A stretch of 64,000 bases of DNA from assembly GCA_934047225.1 (NCBI GenBank), contig OW203987.1, positions 7,901,501 to 7,965,500 of the forward strand, written 5' to 3'. This DNA is from Ypsolopha sequella (taxonomy: Eukaryota; Arthropoda; Insecta; Lepidoptera; Ypsolophidae). Positions 43,641 through 56,128 of the stretch are shown one piece after another (within the stretch, counting starts at the first letter, position 1; each line of letters starts with the position of its first letter). Both the position numbers and the translations under genes were made by a program. The notes below the pieces were generated by a model. It saw nothing but the letters and a program-made list of their open reading frames with translations. It did not search any database and had not been told where the DNA came from.

Positions 43641-43798
43641 ACCATTATTATTAAAGTTCATATATATATGTCCCTTTATTTATGACCAGCTTTCTCTCAA
43701 GCAGTTTCGGATTTTTAACCATTTTCAAGGGAAGATGTTAAGAATTTAAGAAAACATTTTATGGATTTTAGGTACAAGTTCCTAAGACAACCTTAAAT

Positions 43799-44043
43799 TT
43801 GAAACACATCTTGAATTAAAATTTACTTGTACAGTGGTTTAACTATTTATTTATGACCAGTTTTTCTCCTAGCTGGTTTCAAATTTTAGGTACAGATTTA
43901 AGGTTGTTATAGAAACCTGTCATTTAAGGTTGTTATAGAAAAAAAATGGTGGAAAATCCGGAACCGGTTTGGAGAAAAATTGGTCATAAACAAATAGTGA
44001 AACTACTATACAAGTGCTTTTAATTAAAGATGTGTTTCAAGTT
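43799..44043. repeat. Foldback repeat, ~90-bp arms
   Basis: The left arm GAAACACATCTTGAATTAAA, ACTTGTACAGTGGTTTAACT, TTTATGACCAGTTTTTCTCC pairs with the reverse complement of the right arm. An extra piece of the same arm (TTTATGACCAGCTTTCTCTC) is at 43679. Confidence 0.7.
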
Positions 44044-45479
44044 TTACTAAGTGCCAACAATCACAAGTGTAAAGAATTCTAAGTCTGTAAACGATATCTA
44101 TTATGGGTACTTAGTTTTACATTGAAGCTTTTTTCGTGTGCAATATAAATTATATTCAAAGACAGCTTACATTTTAATCGCCTCGTGTAAGCACACAACG
44201 TAATCCTGTACAAATAAAGAGTACCGAAAGACTATAAAAGCCGCGATTGTTACATGTCAACATCAGTTTTTTTTTTTATTTGACTTCAAATACGACACGA
44301 CAGGGACTTTAAATAAATACCTAAATGAAATGACAACGTATATTAACCTGTATTACAACTAAATAAGAGTCTTTTTCATGCTCTACTTGAGCAGGGAAGA
44401 TAGCACATGTACACGCAGAGAAGGGACGATAGACCAAACTACAATTTAAGCTCGGTTAAAAAAAGTAGTTATACTAAAACCGAACACGTTAACAACCGGT
44501 GCGGTCACAGCTGTTTTGAAAGGCCAAGAAAGTTAATGACGTCAGAGATGCACAGTGTTGAAGCTGCACATCGAAATCTGTTTTGTTGATTGAACTTGAT
44601 TTTTAAATGATAAATAACTATACTCCTTACCGTACAACATCTTAAAATGCGTGTAGTGATGGGACACTAGTTATTAAATCGAGATTATGTTTATTTATCG
44701 ACTTGGTTTTAGTTGATGAAACCAATGCTTATGATTTTATCAAAACAATAAGCAAGTATTAAGTGCACCCCTTCCTCGTTGAGGGTTTTTCTGCTCTTAG
44801 GTTGTTAGTACGTTGTATATTATTTTTTATTTTTACTAAATAAAACAATATAATTAGTTTCAATAAAAGAATAACGGAAAATTTAAATTTAAATGCACGA
44901 ATATATATGTCAATGTATGTAATGTATGTTTTTAAAGTTAAACCTAAGTTACTTTTAGTAACGAATACTGCAGGTTTTGTGAAAACATGTATTGTTAAAT
45001 ATTATTTAGCAATTTAGTTATCGATTTAGATAACAATTGTAAAACAAGAGATATGGAGTGCGACCGTGGCTTATTAAAATATACGGTTCAATTTTTACCG
45101 ACCCGTTTTATGAGTGTCCTCGTATACGTTCACTACATATAGGAATATATGACACTCTTCCTTCCTCTGTGTACTCACAGTACAATCTACGTCACTACGG
45201 CGTCTACATACGCGTTTATATACGGCGTATATATATAAAAGGTGTAAAAATGACGTGTCCTAACGTTTTGAGTACAACTAAACTGACCACCTTTAGACGT
45301 TACTCAAAAAAAAACACTATCTTAATAACTAATTATGAAAAATATAAAATTATGGGGAACTAAAAAAAAACATGAACTTTAAGACAAGCAAATAATGAGG
45401 ATTAACCTCTTTATGTTTTGGTAATACCCTTTATGTTTCCTGTAAAAATATTACTTCTTGCGCGTTCGAAACCTCCTGA
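44044..45479. other. Intergenic, no gene seen
   Basis: TGACGTCA at 44537-44544. The open frame 45058-45363 has no motifs. Nothing else recognised. Confidence 0.4.
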
Positions 45480-45575
45480 TACAGTGCGACAAGACAATGC
45501 TCTTTTGGCGCGTGGATTCGTCGTGGTCGAAATCGGAATTAATGCTGCTTTCCTATCCCTTGCTTTATAGCTGCT
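45480..45575. repeat. Segment shared with 17931-18150
   Basis: Shares GCTCTTTTGGCGCGTGGAT, CGTCGTGGT and TATCCCTTG with the copy near 18066-18135. Confidence 0.5.
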
Positions 45576-45738
45576 ACCCCCTGTATACGGAAGTGACATT
45601 TACTCGCATTCCCTTGAGTTACATAATGAAATTAAAATAGCAGAATTTGGGTCAGTAGGATATAATAGTATCAGGCAATATACAATATTTACATGTTTGT
45701 AAATAAGTTTTTTAACTAATATACGCGTTGGTCAAAAA

Positions 45739-46011
45739 CGCAACTTGCAGACCGTCAAAGAGAGAAAAGTTGCATATCTGCGTCATATACTGAGAAACGA
45801 CAGACACAAACTCCTGCAGCTCATTATTATGGGCAAAGTGACTGGCAAAAGGAGTGTTGATCGAAGAAAAAAGTCATAGTTTCGGAACATCCGAGAATGG
45901 ACGGGGAGCGCGAGTGCAGCTGAATTGTTTCGCCTCGCGAGAAATAAAGTTAAAAAATATGCAAACCTGACAGCCAACCTCCAGTGTACGGAGAGGCATT
46001 TGAAGAATTAG
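45739..46011 (+). pseudogene. RTE LINE C-terminal fragment, nearly open
   Basis: The frame gives NLQTVKERKVAYLRHILRND, KLLQLIIMGKVTGKRSVDRR, then one stop (TAG near 45877, where the family normally has Trp), then NIREWTGSASAAELFRLAR and YANLTANLQC, and ends at TAG 46009-46011. This is the classic end of RTE-clade LINE proteins after the reverse transcriptase. The N-terminal endonuclease and catalytic parts are missing. A more decayed copy is at 15735-15850. Confidence 0.75.
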
Positions 46012-46653
46012 AAACTGTAACTATATGCTTTTAAGAAGCATCCATACCATTTGAACTATGTTATAGAAACTTAAGTTTATAGAAAAAGTTTCGCACGCAT
46101 GCGCAGAGTCAACGGCTTTATCTGTTATCTTGTGTAATGTAGATTTATTCTTACTTCTTCCAAGAAATTAACATTCTGTTAAGGATGGATCTGGCCCTAG
46201 AACATGAACAATGCCATACTTTCTTTAGAAAAATAAGAACTCTCCTTAAATTGAAAAAAATATAATGATCTATTGATCTTTTTTTAAGTCAACGTAATTA
46301 TAAGCAATGTCCTAAGATGTATCCTTTGGTCTAAAAAAATATATTACCAACCTATTTTTTTTTTTGTTTTTTAATGTTTCACAAAAGAACGCGGTTAGGG
46401 GATCAACTTGATTTTTTTTACTTAAATTCAATATATTTTTGCCTACAAAATATTTCAGTATTAACTAAAACCCTCCAATTCGTTGTTTCTTTGCCATTGG
46501 ACTTTTTGTGCTGGACAGGTAATAAAAAAAGTTGCTAGGGTAGGCCATACTATTATTTACTAAAAGGGTCACCCCGCTTTGGTCAACTCCTGAATTTGAT
46601 GATGATCTGAAATTATCATTGCAACCTTGCTTGTATGTACTCGTATTAGCGTC
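46012..46653. other. Spacer, no gene seen
   Basis: AT-rich, with long T runs near 46350. Nothing recognised. Confidence 0.35.
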
Positions 46654-46990
46654 TTTAAGACCGGTTTCGCAGCTGGATTGTGAAAAACCCGCCTTTTTCT
46701 AATTAGTCGAAACAGAACACTTAAATTCCAAATTCACTCAAAAGTTGTTCAACAAATCTTATTACCTATGTAGTGTGTGTGTGTGTCCATCGCAAAGTTT
46801 CTATTGGTTTTTGTAAATTTGAATAACAAAAAATTTGAATTTAAAAAATTATGTACCTAATTCTAATTTACAGAAACCAATGGAAACTCTGCCTATTTTG
46901 ATGAACCATTCAGTGAATTTTGAATTTAAGTGTTCTGTTTCGATTCATTAGAAAAAGGCGGGTTTTTTACGGCTGAAGCTGTAGACCCTT
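46654..46990. mobile_element. AACCCGCC foldback element, most complete copy
   Basis: It starts TTAAGACCGGTTTCGCAGCT, GGATTGTGAAAAACCCGCC, AACAGAACACTTAAATTCC. The right arm has ACAGAAACCAATGGAAACTC, TGAATTTTGAATTTAAGTGT and AAAAAGGCGGGTTTTTTAC. Arms are about 150 bp. A GT microsatellite (46774-46788) has grown in the left arm. The TTAAGACCGG start, mirrored by CCGGTCTTAA at 55070-55078, suggests a TTAA target. Confidence 0.7.
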
Positions 46991-47338
46991 GTTCCAGACG
47001 GACATACAGCAGATGCTTAGTAATAAGAACCCGTTTTGCACTCTTCGGGTTCGGAAACCCAAAAATAATTTCCTATCACACCCAATAACGCTGCATCACT
47101 AGAAACCTACATGATTATTTGAATTGAATATGGCATATACCAGAAAGTGCCGCGTATTCACTCCTAACTACACTAACATAAGAGTTATATTGCGTAAACA
47201 ATTAATGATCACGAAAACCGTATCACTACTCTACCGTTTGATGCAAACACTTCAACTTTTAATTTAAAATGTATCGCTGTTATCAAGTTTATTGAAAAGT
47301 CACATAAGTGCCACAAGACTAATAATTATAATAAAATT
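46991..47338. other. Spacer, no gene seen
   Basis: Nothing recognised. Confidence 0.3.
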
Positions 47339-47841
47339 CTTTATCGCACAAGATAAAAATTTCGTATATAGGCGAGCTTTATACTATTAAGTATTCTCTA
47401 CCAGCTATCCTTTGGTAATGGGGAAGTTGTTGAGGGTAATGCCATGATGTCAAAATATTATAGGGTACCAATTTAAACATATTTATTACTCAAACACTTA
47501 GTAAATTATTTAATTTACATGCTAATAAACATAAACATTAATTAATGACTGTTATTGAACGTCATTTCTCGCGTCAACGTTTTACTACAGAGCGTAGCAA
47601 GTGCTACGACCCCATTTTTCTCCCGCTTTGTAGACCCACTACGCGCCGTAGCTGCATGCAAATACGCGTCAGATGCAAGGTATGTGTTTACCATGGCTTA
47701 TGTGATATTCTTTTAGATGGATAAGGACTAAAGGTGACGACGGTGGAGCCATCTGTCAAAACAAAAAAGTTAGGGCGGTTCCAAATTGCTTACTAAAATT
47801 AAAATATATGCCGGATCTTTTAAGTTAGCCTTTGTTACAAG
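47339..47841 (-). repeat. LINE tail plus CGTAGCAAGTGCTACG segment
   Basis: 47339-47440 resembles the LINE tail at 23757-23870 (TCTCTACCAGCTATCCTTTGG versus TCTCTGCCAGTTAACCTTTGG) and 47593-47608 is the CGTAGCAAGTGCTACG motif. The order tail, motif, hAT MITE is the same as at 23757-24466. Confidence 0.45.
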
Positions 47842-48090
47842 CAGTGGCGTGCATAGAACTTTTTACTGGAAAAGCAAGCAGTTGGTCAAGAATAACAATA
47901 AAAAAATATGAAAAAATTTAAATATCATTTTGAAAAAAAAAATGTATATTGGAAATTTTCACTCTGGGGTAATCATTGTCTACCCTGGCGTCATACAATT
48001 TTTTTGTTTTTTAAATTTTTTCATATATCTTTTATTGTTATTCTTGACTATTGCTTGCTTTTCCAGCAAAAAGTTTTGTGCACGCCACTG
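47842..48090. mobile_element. hAT-like foldback MITE, copy 2
   Basis: The ends are CAGTGGCGTGCATAGAACTT and the inverse, GTTTTGTGCACGCCACTG; arms parallel the copy at 24208-24466. Flanking 8-mers GTTACAAG and GTATAAAT do not form a clear duplication. Confidence 0.65.
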
Positions 48091-48832
48091 GTATAAATAT
48101 TAAGAAAGTGCTTATAAAAATTTTTGGTTAAAGCATTAAGCAGCAAGGATCCATCTAGCATAATTGTGCCAAAGCATTTTGACTGTTATGCCCACTTATT
48201 TCGTGCTGGCCGCGTGCTGACAATTACTAAATAGACTTTTAATGTTTACTGTATGACGTCTACAGGAAGGTAATCGGTTTCATAAATTGCTCCATTCGGG
48301 GTTATATTAAACAATGAAAGCCAATAAAGTGAAAGTGAAAAATTCAAATCTTGGGCGGCTATACTGAAACGCGCAAAAAAATTGCAATAGCCGTTTTCTG
48401 GTGATCTAAAAATGGTTTTTCTTCGAAGTTGTTTCAGTTTTTTCGATTTAAAACTATGGTCGTTACACTTCGTAGTCACTATTTGATTGCATTCAGTCAC
48501 TTGACTTTACATTGCATGGTATTTAATACTCTATAAACAAAAGTCTAATGAATGATTGTGAGTAAAAATACTGCTAGCTGGTTTTATTGAACCGAAATGT
48601 AGTATGTAGATATACAAACAGGGTTGCCGAAAGCCTGTGACTTGTCCTGGTACAGACGTGCAGTCTAAAATCTCGTACTTTGGCAACACAACCTCGTATA
48701 TACCATTTTTTTTTTTTTTTTGAATGGAACATTGAAAGTGTTTAGTTTTTTTTCTCGCATAAATCAAAGGGAGTCTTAGCTGTAATATATATTTCGTTAC
48801 GATGGACACTCACCTTAATTGTTATGTTTTAA
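48091..48832. other. Intergenic, no gene seen
   Basis: Minus-strand open frames at 48246-48500 and 48531-48809 have no motifs. A T homopolymer lies at about 48706-48721. Confidence 0.35.
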
Positions 48833-49375
48833 ATGTATTCAGTATTATTTATTCTCTACGTTTACGTTACATCAGTAAGCAGTAAAAAAAAAAAAACGGG
48901 TTTCAAAATCCGCGAGATTGATTTCTACGGTCTCTACGACAGAAATGATTCAATCGTTCAATCGAGCCGAGCGAGGGCAAATCAGAAAACAAGCATGGAC
49001 GGCCATAAAGCGGTGCAACGGAGCGCGGCAAATCGCATCTCCTCGTCGCACTGTGTTACGGAGACAACTAAACCTAACAATATACGAACTATTGATGACG
49101 ATGATCCACTCCAACTGTTTTCGGTCTTCGCGACCACTTTCACTCCTAGTGGTGCGCCCGAATAGTTCTGATGTAACCGATCTTCCTAGTAAACCCCTGT
49201 GCCCACTGAGCGTACGTGAGTATATTGACTACATAATTAAAGTGAATCGCTGTGGGATGTCAAGCTTTTACACCTCCTTAAATTGGCGTACTTTTCTCTG
49301 TACGAACTATTATGCTGTTTATGAATTAAGAGTTAAAGTACTATTAGAGAGCTATGAAGATTTTATTGTGTAAGT
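48833..49375 (+). other. GC-richer block with overlapping open frames
   Basis: Two overlapping frames (48833-49165, 48918-49373) cover a block richer in CpG than its surroundings. Neither product resembles a family I know; one contains RGQIRKQAWTAIKRCNGARQ. It may be a fragment of an unrecognised gene or old mobile element. Confidence 0.2.
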
Positions 49376-51712
49376 TATATATGATTCTTAGAAACAAAAA
49401 AAAAATTCAATCAATCAGTCACTCGGTCAGTGATCCGGTGATCTGCGATTGCTGCAACCGTTGCAACCTCCAACATTACTTCACCCTTCCAAAATATTAT
49501 CTTTATCTATGAATCTCGTACAAAATCGGACGTACTCGTATGTAAGCTCGTACCTCGTACCGGGCCCTCTAAATCTCGTACTTGTCCTGTACGGATGGCA
49601 ACGATGTACAGAGCAAGTAGACGCTTGTAGAATACAGTATCGTGCATTTTTTATGGTAATTTGCCGAGAATTGACAAATAGAACAGTAGCCCGAAGTTTT
49701 TCAAATACGTCATATCCTGGATATGTCAAGCAAATCATGTAAAATGACGTAGATGTAGCCAATTCTAGGGTAAAATAATACGCGGCGTGGTTGTTTCTGT
49801 TCAAATGACCTGAAACTATTACCTCTTGAAACTAAAACTGGGCAAAAGTTTACGCGATGTTCCAGCTATCTGAGGGTGGTTCTCTGAGATAGAGGAGTTG
49901 ATATCATGATAACAAATACATGTGTGAATAAGATAAAGTCAGATTAACAGAAAGGCCGTTGAAAAACTTCAAAAATATTTATCTGATACAGACGTCATCT
50001 AAACGTCAGCGGCATATCGTAGAATTCAATGTTTTAAGATTTGTCTAAGCAGATCGTCATTCTGTTATCACTGCGCTCGTTGTTGCACCTATGTATTTTT
50101 GACTTTTTGTGACAGTCTTTCGATTTAATGCTTTATGATCTGCCAACGACATAAATATAACCTAGCCAAGCTCCTTTCACTTTCCTTTCAGAAATTCACT
50201 GATATTTAAGAATACCTCGACGGAATCAGTCTAAATCACAATCATATTTTGCCATTCAAAGATACAGTAATAAGAATCTATCACCAAATATGTTTTCATC
50301 CAGGAAAGCTTGAAACATTTTACTAAGGGAGCTGGCATAATCCCAATCTGACTTTTAATTAACTCAGAAACGTGACACTTTTAGAGATTATGTCACTTGA
50401 CACTTCTATGTATGAAGGTTTCACAGTGCACGAAAAACTTGAAAAAAAAAACAAGATGGCGGTGGAAATGGGGCCACAATGGTTCATACCCCTTTGACAT
50501 TTCCTTTCGTAGGTTATTCTCTATTGAATTTGTTTGTGTATCTTAGTTTTTCCTTATCATATCGATTTATAATTAAAAGCCATTTATTTACATTTACACA
50601 TATTTTTTCGTATTGCTCTCTTTTTGTGAATTTTTCGGGAATAAGTTGTTGGGTAAGACATGAGACGGATTACACTAACCTGCGTGATAGGAACGCAACA
50701 TGTTTTAGTTTCTTTCTGAAATAATTTTTAAGCGAACGAGTGTCTGTCGTCAGTGGAATTATAAATTTACAATAGCTTACAGTATTTACAAGTCTAAAAA
50801 AAATATTGGTCGCTTCTGTAACGAATCGGTAAACTAGTTAACATACTTTCTTATATTGTATCATATTGAGTTGATTTAACCATTTAATTTAAGATACAGC
50901 CTTAATAGAAATTTCTCTACATATGTATAATATGTATATATCTATCTACACAAATATCTAATCAAGTCAAATATACTTGCATTAATCGAATGCACACGGA
51001 GTAGACGCGTAGATCTAATCTCAGGATATCGGAAATACAACTTAATTGAGAGAAATTCAAATTCAAACTCAAACGTTTGTCGAGAGTCGTTTGGTTTGCA
51101 GGGCGGAGAAGTACAGATGAGTACTAAAGTGTTACCAAAGTGGACCAGTAAGATTATGAGATAAATATCCTGTTGCAGAGGCAATTGATAATGTTGAGTA
51201 CATTATAAATGCTAATTAACCTCTTTTTTAACCTTGACATTTAATTTTGAGTATCAATTGTAATCTTTCATATTTATGAGCAATTTTGTAATTTTACAAT
51301 AATTCATTGTTTTTCTGATTTGAATCTGAATCTAAGTAATCAGATTTTACAGATTTTGAGTCCGAGTGACATATTTTAGTATAGTGTTCAGTGTATGTAC
51401 TATAAATGTATAAAAACACAAATGGTCCAATTTACGTTACAACTGTACCAAAAACCGTTCGATTTCAGTTAGATTTGTCGTTCAACTTGTCACAATTCGT
51501 TTGAAAATGGAGAAAGTCACACGTGTCATGCGTCCATAGAATAAGTATCGTGGAAGTTATTTATTCGAATGATTTAAATTTATCTCCGTCGGCTAGTCGA
51601 TCAACAAGTTGATACATGGACATCATTATCGACTTTGCTCTCTCCCTGCACCTTGTACTTACCCCGGCTCTCAATTAAGTTGTATTCCTGTATTAGTATT
51701 GAGAATATTAGA
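49376..51712. other. Intergenic, no gene seen
   Basis: The overlapping + and - frames at 49449-49804 have no motifs. An ACAAGATGGCGG block at 50451 recalls the ends of the 16510-17119 element. Confidence 0.35.
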
Positions 51713-51790
51713 CTACGAACGTACAGTCGGTAACCCTATGTATCGAGTAACAAGATGTGACTAATTTGTTTGTAGTTGTACAAAGTGATT
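51713..51790. repeat. ~70-bp segment shared with 32690-32760
   Basis: CGTACAGTCGGTAACCCTAT, CGAGTAACAAGATGTGAC in the same order as the partner. Confidence 0.55.
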
Positions 51791-53064
51791 AGTGGAATAG
51801 TCTCACGCGTTACTAGACGGGATCATATTTTTCACCATCCCGATGTAGTTTTAATGGGAACACTAAAGGAAAAATTCAAGCTTTGAAAGTATGGAAAAAA
51901 TTGGAGCACCGTTAATGTTGAAAAAGCTTTCAAAAACGATAATCCTTTAATGGTGTTTTAGAGAAACCAGTAAAACAGGTTTAAGAAATTAAAATAAGAA
52001 AAACTTACTTGTCTATAGCAATATTCTCTAAAGATAAAATAAATAACAATTATCTTAAAATAAACAAAATCTATATTCTGACCTTGTTTAGGTCAATAAT
52101 AGTTGTTTTTTTTTTAATTCTATATGTAAGAGTTATTAAGTTATTAAGAATATTATACATTACAAAGAAAATATATTAAGGACATATGCTATAGATTTTT
52201 CTCTGGAGACGGGCAGTTCCCTAGGGACATAGTAATTAATTATATTTCATTAACATTAAAAAATCTTAGTTAACAAAAAGTACAATTTATTACAATTTAA
52301 ATGTTATTACTAATTAAATAATTAAATATTATTACTGTTAATAACACCTATAGAATAAATAAATAAAAAAGAAACATGCCTTTAATTAACAAACAATATA
52401 CAAACGGGAATGAGTTGCAATAGTTGTTTTGATGTTGACAAAAATAAAAAAGATAGACAACATGGTTTTTTTTTACTTAACAAAATGATCTAATACCAAA
52501 ATTTTTAATTTACCGTTACATACGTACAGCAATCTGTTTATTTAAATAGCTCAAATTAAAGCAATTCAATATTGCGATGATTCCTATAAATTACCAATTA
52601 TGCATATTAGTTGGTATATGCAGAGACTAGTGGGGTAACTGGGGTATGATAAATATTATGATACTAAATCCTTATCTATTGTGAATTATCACCCAAAACT
52701 ATTATTACATTTAATATCGCTCATATCATTTAAATTAAATTATAAAGTTGTACAAAAGTCAATTGGTTAAACTAAATATTTTTGTTAAATTTTGAATGAA
52801 ATGGATTATTAGTATTGTACTAAGGTCAAAACTATAAAAAAATTTAAATTTTTGTCTGTCTGTATGTATGTTCCGTTTTAACTTGAAAACCACCGGCTGA
52901 TTAGGTTGTCTTCATTTTAATCTCAGGTACCCTGGTCAACATATAGTTGAAAATGAAACCCCTAGCTATATTGAAATTTATTAATCAAAATCACTAATAG
53001 AACACAGAATTGTATAAAAAAAAACGTTTCTTTTTTCGTATTTTAATTTGAAATTCAATTTTTT
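51791..53064. other. Intergenic, AT-rich, no gene seen
   Basis: GCAGTTCCCTAGGGACAT near 52205 may be a repeat end. Otherwise nothing recognised. Confidence 0.35.
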
Positions 53065-53310
53065 TCAATTCAATTCAATTCAATTTATTTTCATTTAAGT
53101 GGTTAGTATTACAAAGAGGAAAAAAAACTTAACTTAAGGTTAGTACAATACAGAAAAGAGCGTCAGTTTATATAAACACATCTTTGTAAAAACTAACAGT
53201 AAACACAATATAGATATGAATTATGTCGGCTCCCAGACTAGAGTTCTCCGTTGCATGGGATGCCTTTTGTTATTTTCGCCACAAGGCGCCCAGTGCTTGA
53301 AGCTAAATGT
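53065..53310 (-). repeat. Jockey-type LINE 3' end
   Basis: The + strand begins with a TTCAA-repeat tract (about 53068-53092), then T-rich sequence and a GC-richer block with CTCCGTTGCATGGGATGCC. Reversed, this is a LINE 3' end with a TTGAA-type tail. Confidence 0.5.
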
Positions 53311-54469
53311 ATATACAATACAAAATGTTCAATTTATTTTAGTTACATTTATACAAACAAATACACAAGAAAAAAAAAAATTGTAATCAAATAGTTTCAT
53401 AATTTCAAATAAATAGCAAATTTACGCAACGTGACATGTGACTGACAATAGACCGTACGTGCACTGAGCCTTCGACCCCCAACCATCAATGAAAAACGTT
53501 CCCGCCCCCCAAATGCCTGCCCCCGCTATTCACCTTCCGCCCTCGATCGACTTTGACGGTCGATATCTTTTTTTTAATTATGAAACAAGACAAAGATACC
53601 AAAACTTATATTTTTTATTTCGAACATAGAACAGTTTCCTTTAATATAGCTAAAGAATTCATTAAAAACCTGTATAAGCTATAAGTGCTATTGATAAAAT
53701 GACCACCAAGCTGAAAGTGGCGATGTTTGAAAGAGACTCGTAAGTTTTTCATTTGTTTATACTTATGCTCATAGACAAATACAGCCCACATACTCCTCAT
53801 GACAGGCGACCAATTTCTGTCAACACATCTGACTGAACCAGCAGATACAATTCGCCACTCCAAAATTATATGTTTCGGTAGGCCAAACCAAAATGGCTTC
53901 TATTTTCATTTCGTTAAGAGTCTTCGTCTTCAGGAAAGATAAGTTTGTGGCGCTATACGTAAGATTGGAAGAGCCAATAGGATTGCAGTATCCCGTTTCG
54001 ATTGTTGACAGAATTATTTGTACGCAAGACGTTGAACAATAGTCGTCTTTCTGGGCTGTATTATCTATGCTTATGCTATTTCTAGAAAAAAAAAAAACTA
54101 TAACTAGTTATTTTGTTTTTTCAAAAGCCTACTCTATGAGACTTCACTTGCAAGCTGTAACTTGTGACGTTTAGAAATGGGCTAGTCCAATCTTTAAATA
54201 CAATACAAGTTCAAATTCCACGCAACAAAATTCACGAAGCCCTTATACTGAGCGTTTTACAGAGCGACGTAATCGAATGCGTTTCGGATGTGCCCCATTC
54301 GATATAAATCGTCGGTCCGGTTAATAATGTCGAGCCGAATAGCCCGTTATGTCCGAATTACAAGCCGAATGTGAGATAATTGGTCGTAACTTCGGTAGGG
54401 ACGGGTTTTGGTGGATGCATTTCCTGAATACGATTACTTTTTTTTTTTATTATTTTAATATATCGTACT
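53311..54469. other. Intergenic, no gene seen; C-rich tract
   Basis: A C-rich stretch occurs at 53474-53550. The minus frame 53615-53863 shows no motifs. A cluster of CGAATG/GCCGAAT sequence lies at 54280-54370. Confidence 0.35.
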
Positions 54470-54548
54470 TTAGGGCTCCGTATCTTAAAATGAAAAAAGA
54501 GAACCCTTATAGGATCACTTTGTAGTCTGTCTGTCCGTCTGTCTGCCA
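54470..54548 (-). repeat. Lepidopteran dispersed repeat end, inverted
   Basis: AGGGCTCCGTATCTTAAAAT, AGAACCCTTATAGGATCACT and a GTCTGTCTGTCC tract are the reverse complement of the end type at 330-476. Confidence 0.5.
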
Positions 54549-55027
54549 AATCCCTTTTGCTCGGCCCCTGTATGAGATCAAGTTAAAAGTGATTTCTCTT
54601 ACAGAATTATATGGTTCTATGGTGTTGTAAAAAAATCAGGCTTCTAACTTGAAGCGAAAAAAACTTATTTCACTTTACATAATCAATTTTGAATTTTGAA
54701 TTTTGAATTTTTGAATTTCATACAAATTTTTGACACTCGCAAGGGAGTCAAAACGTTTAGGTCACTTTCAGTTGACTTGGAAACTTGAAATTTCGTTTAC
54801 AAGTAGGTTTTATAGCACACAAATACAAAAAAAAAACAAAAATTACTAATATTAAATTATTTACGAAGAAATAAACTGCCAATTTAATGAGACCCTTTAA
54901 ATATATATAGTTTAATACATTGTAAGTGTCAAGTTGAGTTGGTTTTCATAAGTGCAAGTGGAATTATTTACCATGTTTTTAGGGTTCTGTACCCGTATTG
55001 TGTGGTGGTGCAGAACCCTTTGTGCTT
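54549..55027. other. Spacer; second repeat end
   Basis: GGGTTCTGTACCCGTATTGT and GCAGAACCCTTTGTGC (54982-55023) form a small inverted pair of the same dispersed repeat type. Confidence 0.35.
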
Positions 55028-55078
55028 GTAAAAATTAGAAAAAGGTTTTTCACAATCCGGCTGCGAAACCGGTCTTAA
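55028..55078. repeat. AACCCGCC foldback family, right terminus only
   Basis: GAAAAAGGTTTTTCACAATC, CGGCTGCGAAACCGGTCTTAA; ends on TTAA at 55075-55078. Confidence 0.6.
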
Positions 55079-55218
55079 AACTTAAATCAGGGATGTAATC
55101 GTAGACTCTCCTACTTGATATATAGATCTGCAATAGTCTCTTATTGACTTGCTTTAGCTAGACGAATATTATTAATTACACAATTGTTATATGTGTTTGT
55201 ATAATACTACATATATAC

Positions 55219-55427
55219 ATAAATATAATTTTAGCTATATTAGCTTTTTATTTGTAGTTTTAAGCAATTATAATAATTAAAAAATGATAAACTTTATATT
55301 TTTTCGATATATTTCGGCCTCATCAGTGAGGCCGTCATCAGTCGAGTGGTTGACTGATGAGGCCGAAATATATCGAAAAAATATAAAGTTTATCATTTTT
55401 TAATTATTATAATTGCTTAAAACTACA
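55219..55427. mobile_element. Insertion carrying a perfect 76-nt inverted repeat
   Basis: The arms 55252-55327 and 55353-55428 are exact reverse complements, with a 25-nt loop. They include TTGTAGTTTTAAGCAATTAT, AATGATAAACTTTATATTTT and CGATATATTTCGGCCTCATC. The 13-bp sequence ACTACATATATAC stands on both sides (55206-55218 and 55428-55440), suggestive of a target duplication of retroposon length. No coding. Confidence 0.7.
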
Positions 55428-55440
55428 ACTACATATATAC

Positions 55441-56124
55441 GTCTTGGGAATAGGGGTCAGGAAACACGTGTTGTATGGGAATGGGGTCAATCTTGTTAGG
55501 ACGGGAGCATGTTAGGGTGGCCTTACGTTCATTGATAGAGTAGAAGAAAATCAATTTTAAATATTTTAATAAAATGCAAATTAATTAATTCAGTTTGTCC
55601 ACTTTACACATATGAATTGAAAAAAAAGTTGAAAGGGAAAATAATTGTTACATGAAAAAATCTAAGGAATATTTTCGCATTATTATAAGTTATGCACTGA
55701 ACAGAGCAAACAAAAAAAATAAAAAGGACTATGTAGTTAGAAATACTATCCTCGTAAGGCCCAAAAATACACTTACACACACTCACTCACACACAAACAC
55801 ACCTTCTCACGATATTGTACAATTTACCTTTTTCCTTAAGTTTCTTTTGCAAAAAGTTTTTGCCTAAATTTATTTTATTTAGTTTATTTTCATGACAAAT
55901 GAATGATTGAATGAACATTTTTGTTACAAAGAGCAAGACCTCAGGTACAGGTATTTTTATACTTACAAGAAGGCATGAACCTTGTATTGAAATAAACATT
56001 TTGATTTTTATTTTTTATTTTTAAATGCCTTCTAAAAGGATTTAAACTCCTAAAGTTCAGTAGTGGTTCAGACCCATAGCAATTTTTTTGACATACTGAT
56101 TTTTTTGTTCCTACGTCCTTACCT
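55441..56124. other. Spacer, no gene seen
   Basis: A CACACTCACTCACACACA-type tract lies at 55773-55803. Open frames lack motifs. Confidence 0.4.
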
Positions 56125-56128
56125 TTAA

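Noticed and set aside
48833..49375. Overlapping 110- and 151-codon frames as genes
   Set aside because: They overlap on the same strand in different frames, have no recognised domain, and may be open by chance in a GC-richer block; kept only as a low-confidence block.
49449..49804. Opposed 97- and 107-codon frames
   Set aside because: They are antisense to each other over the same DNA and neither resembles a protein family.
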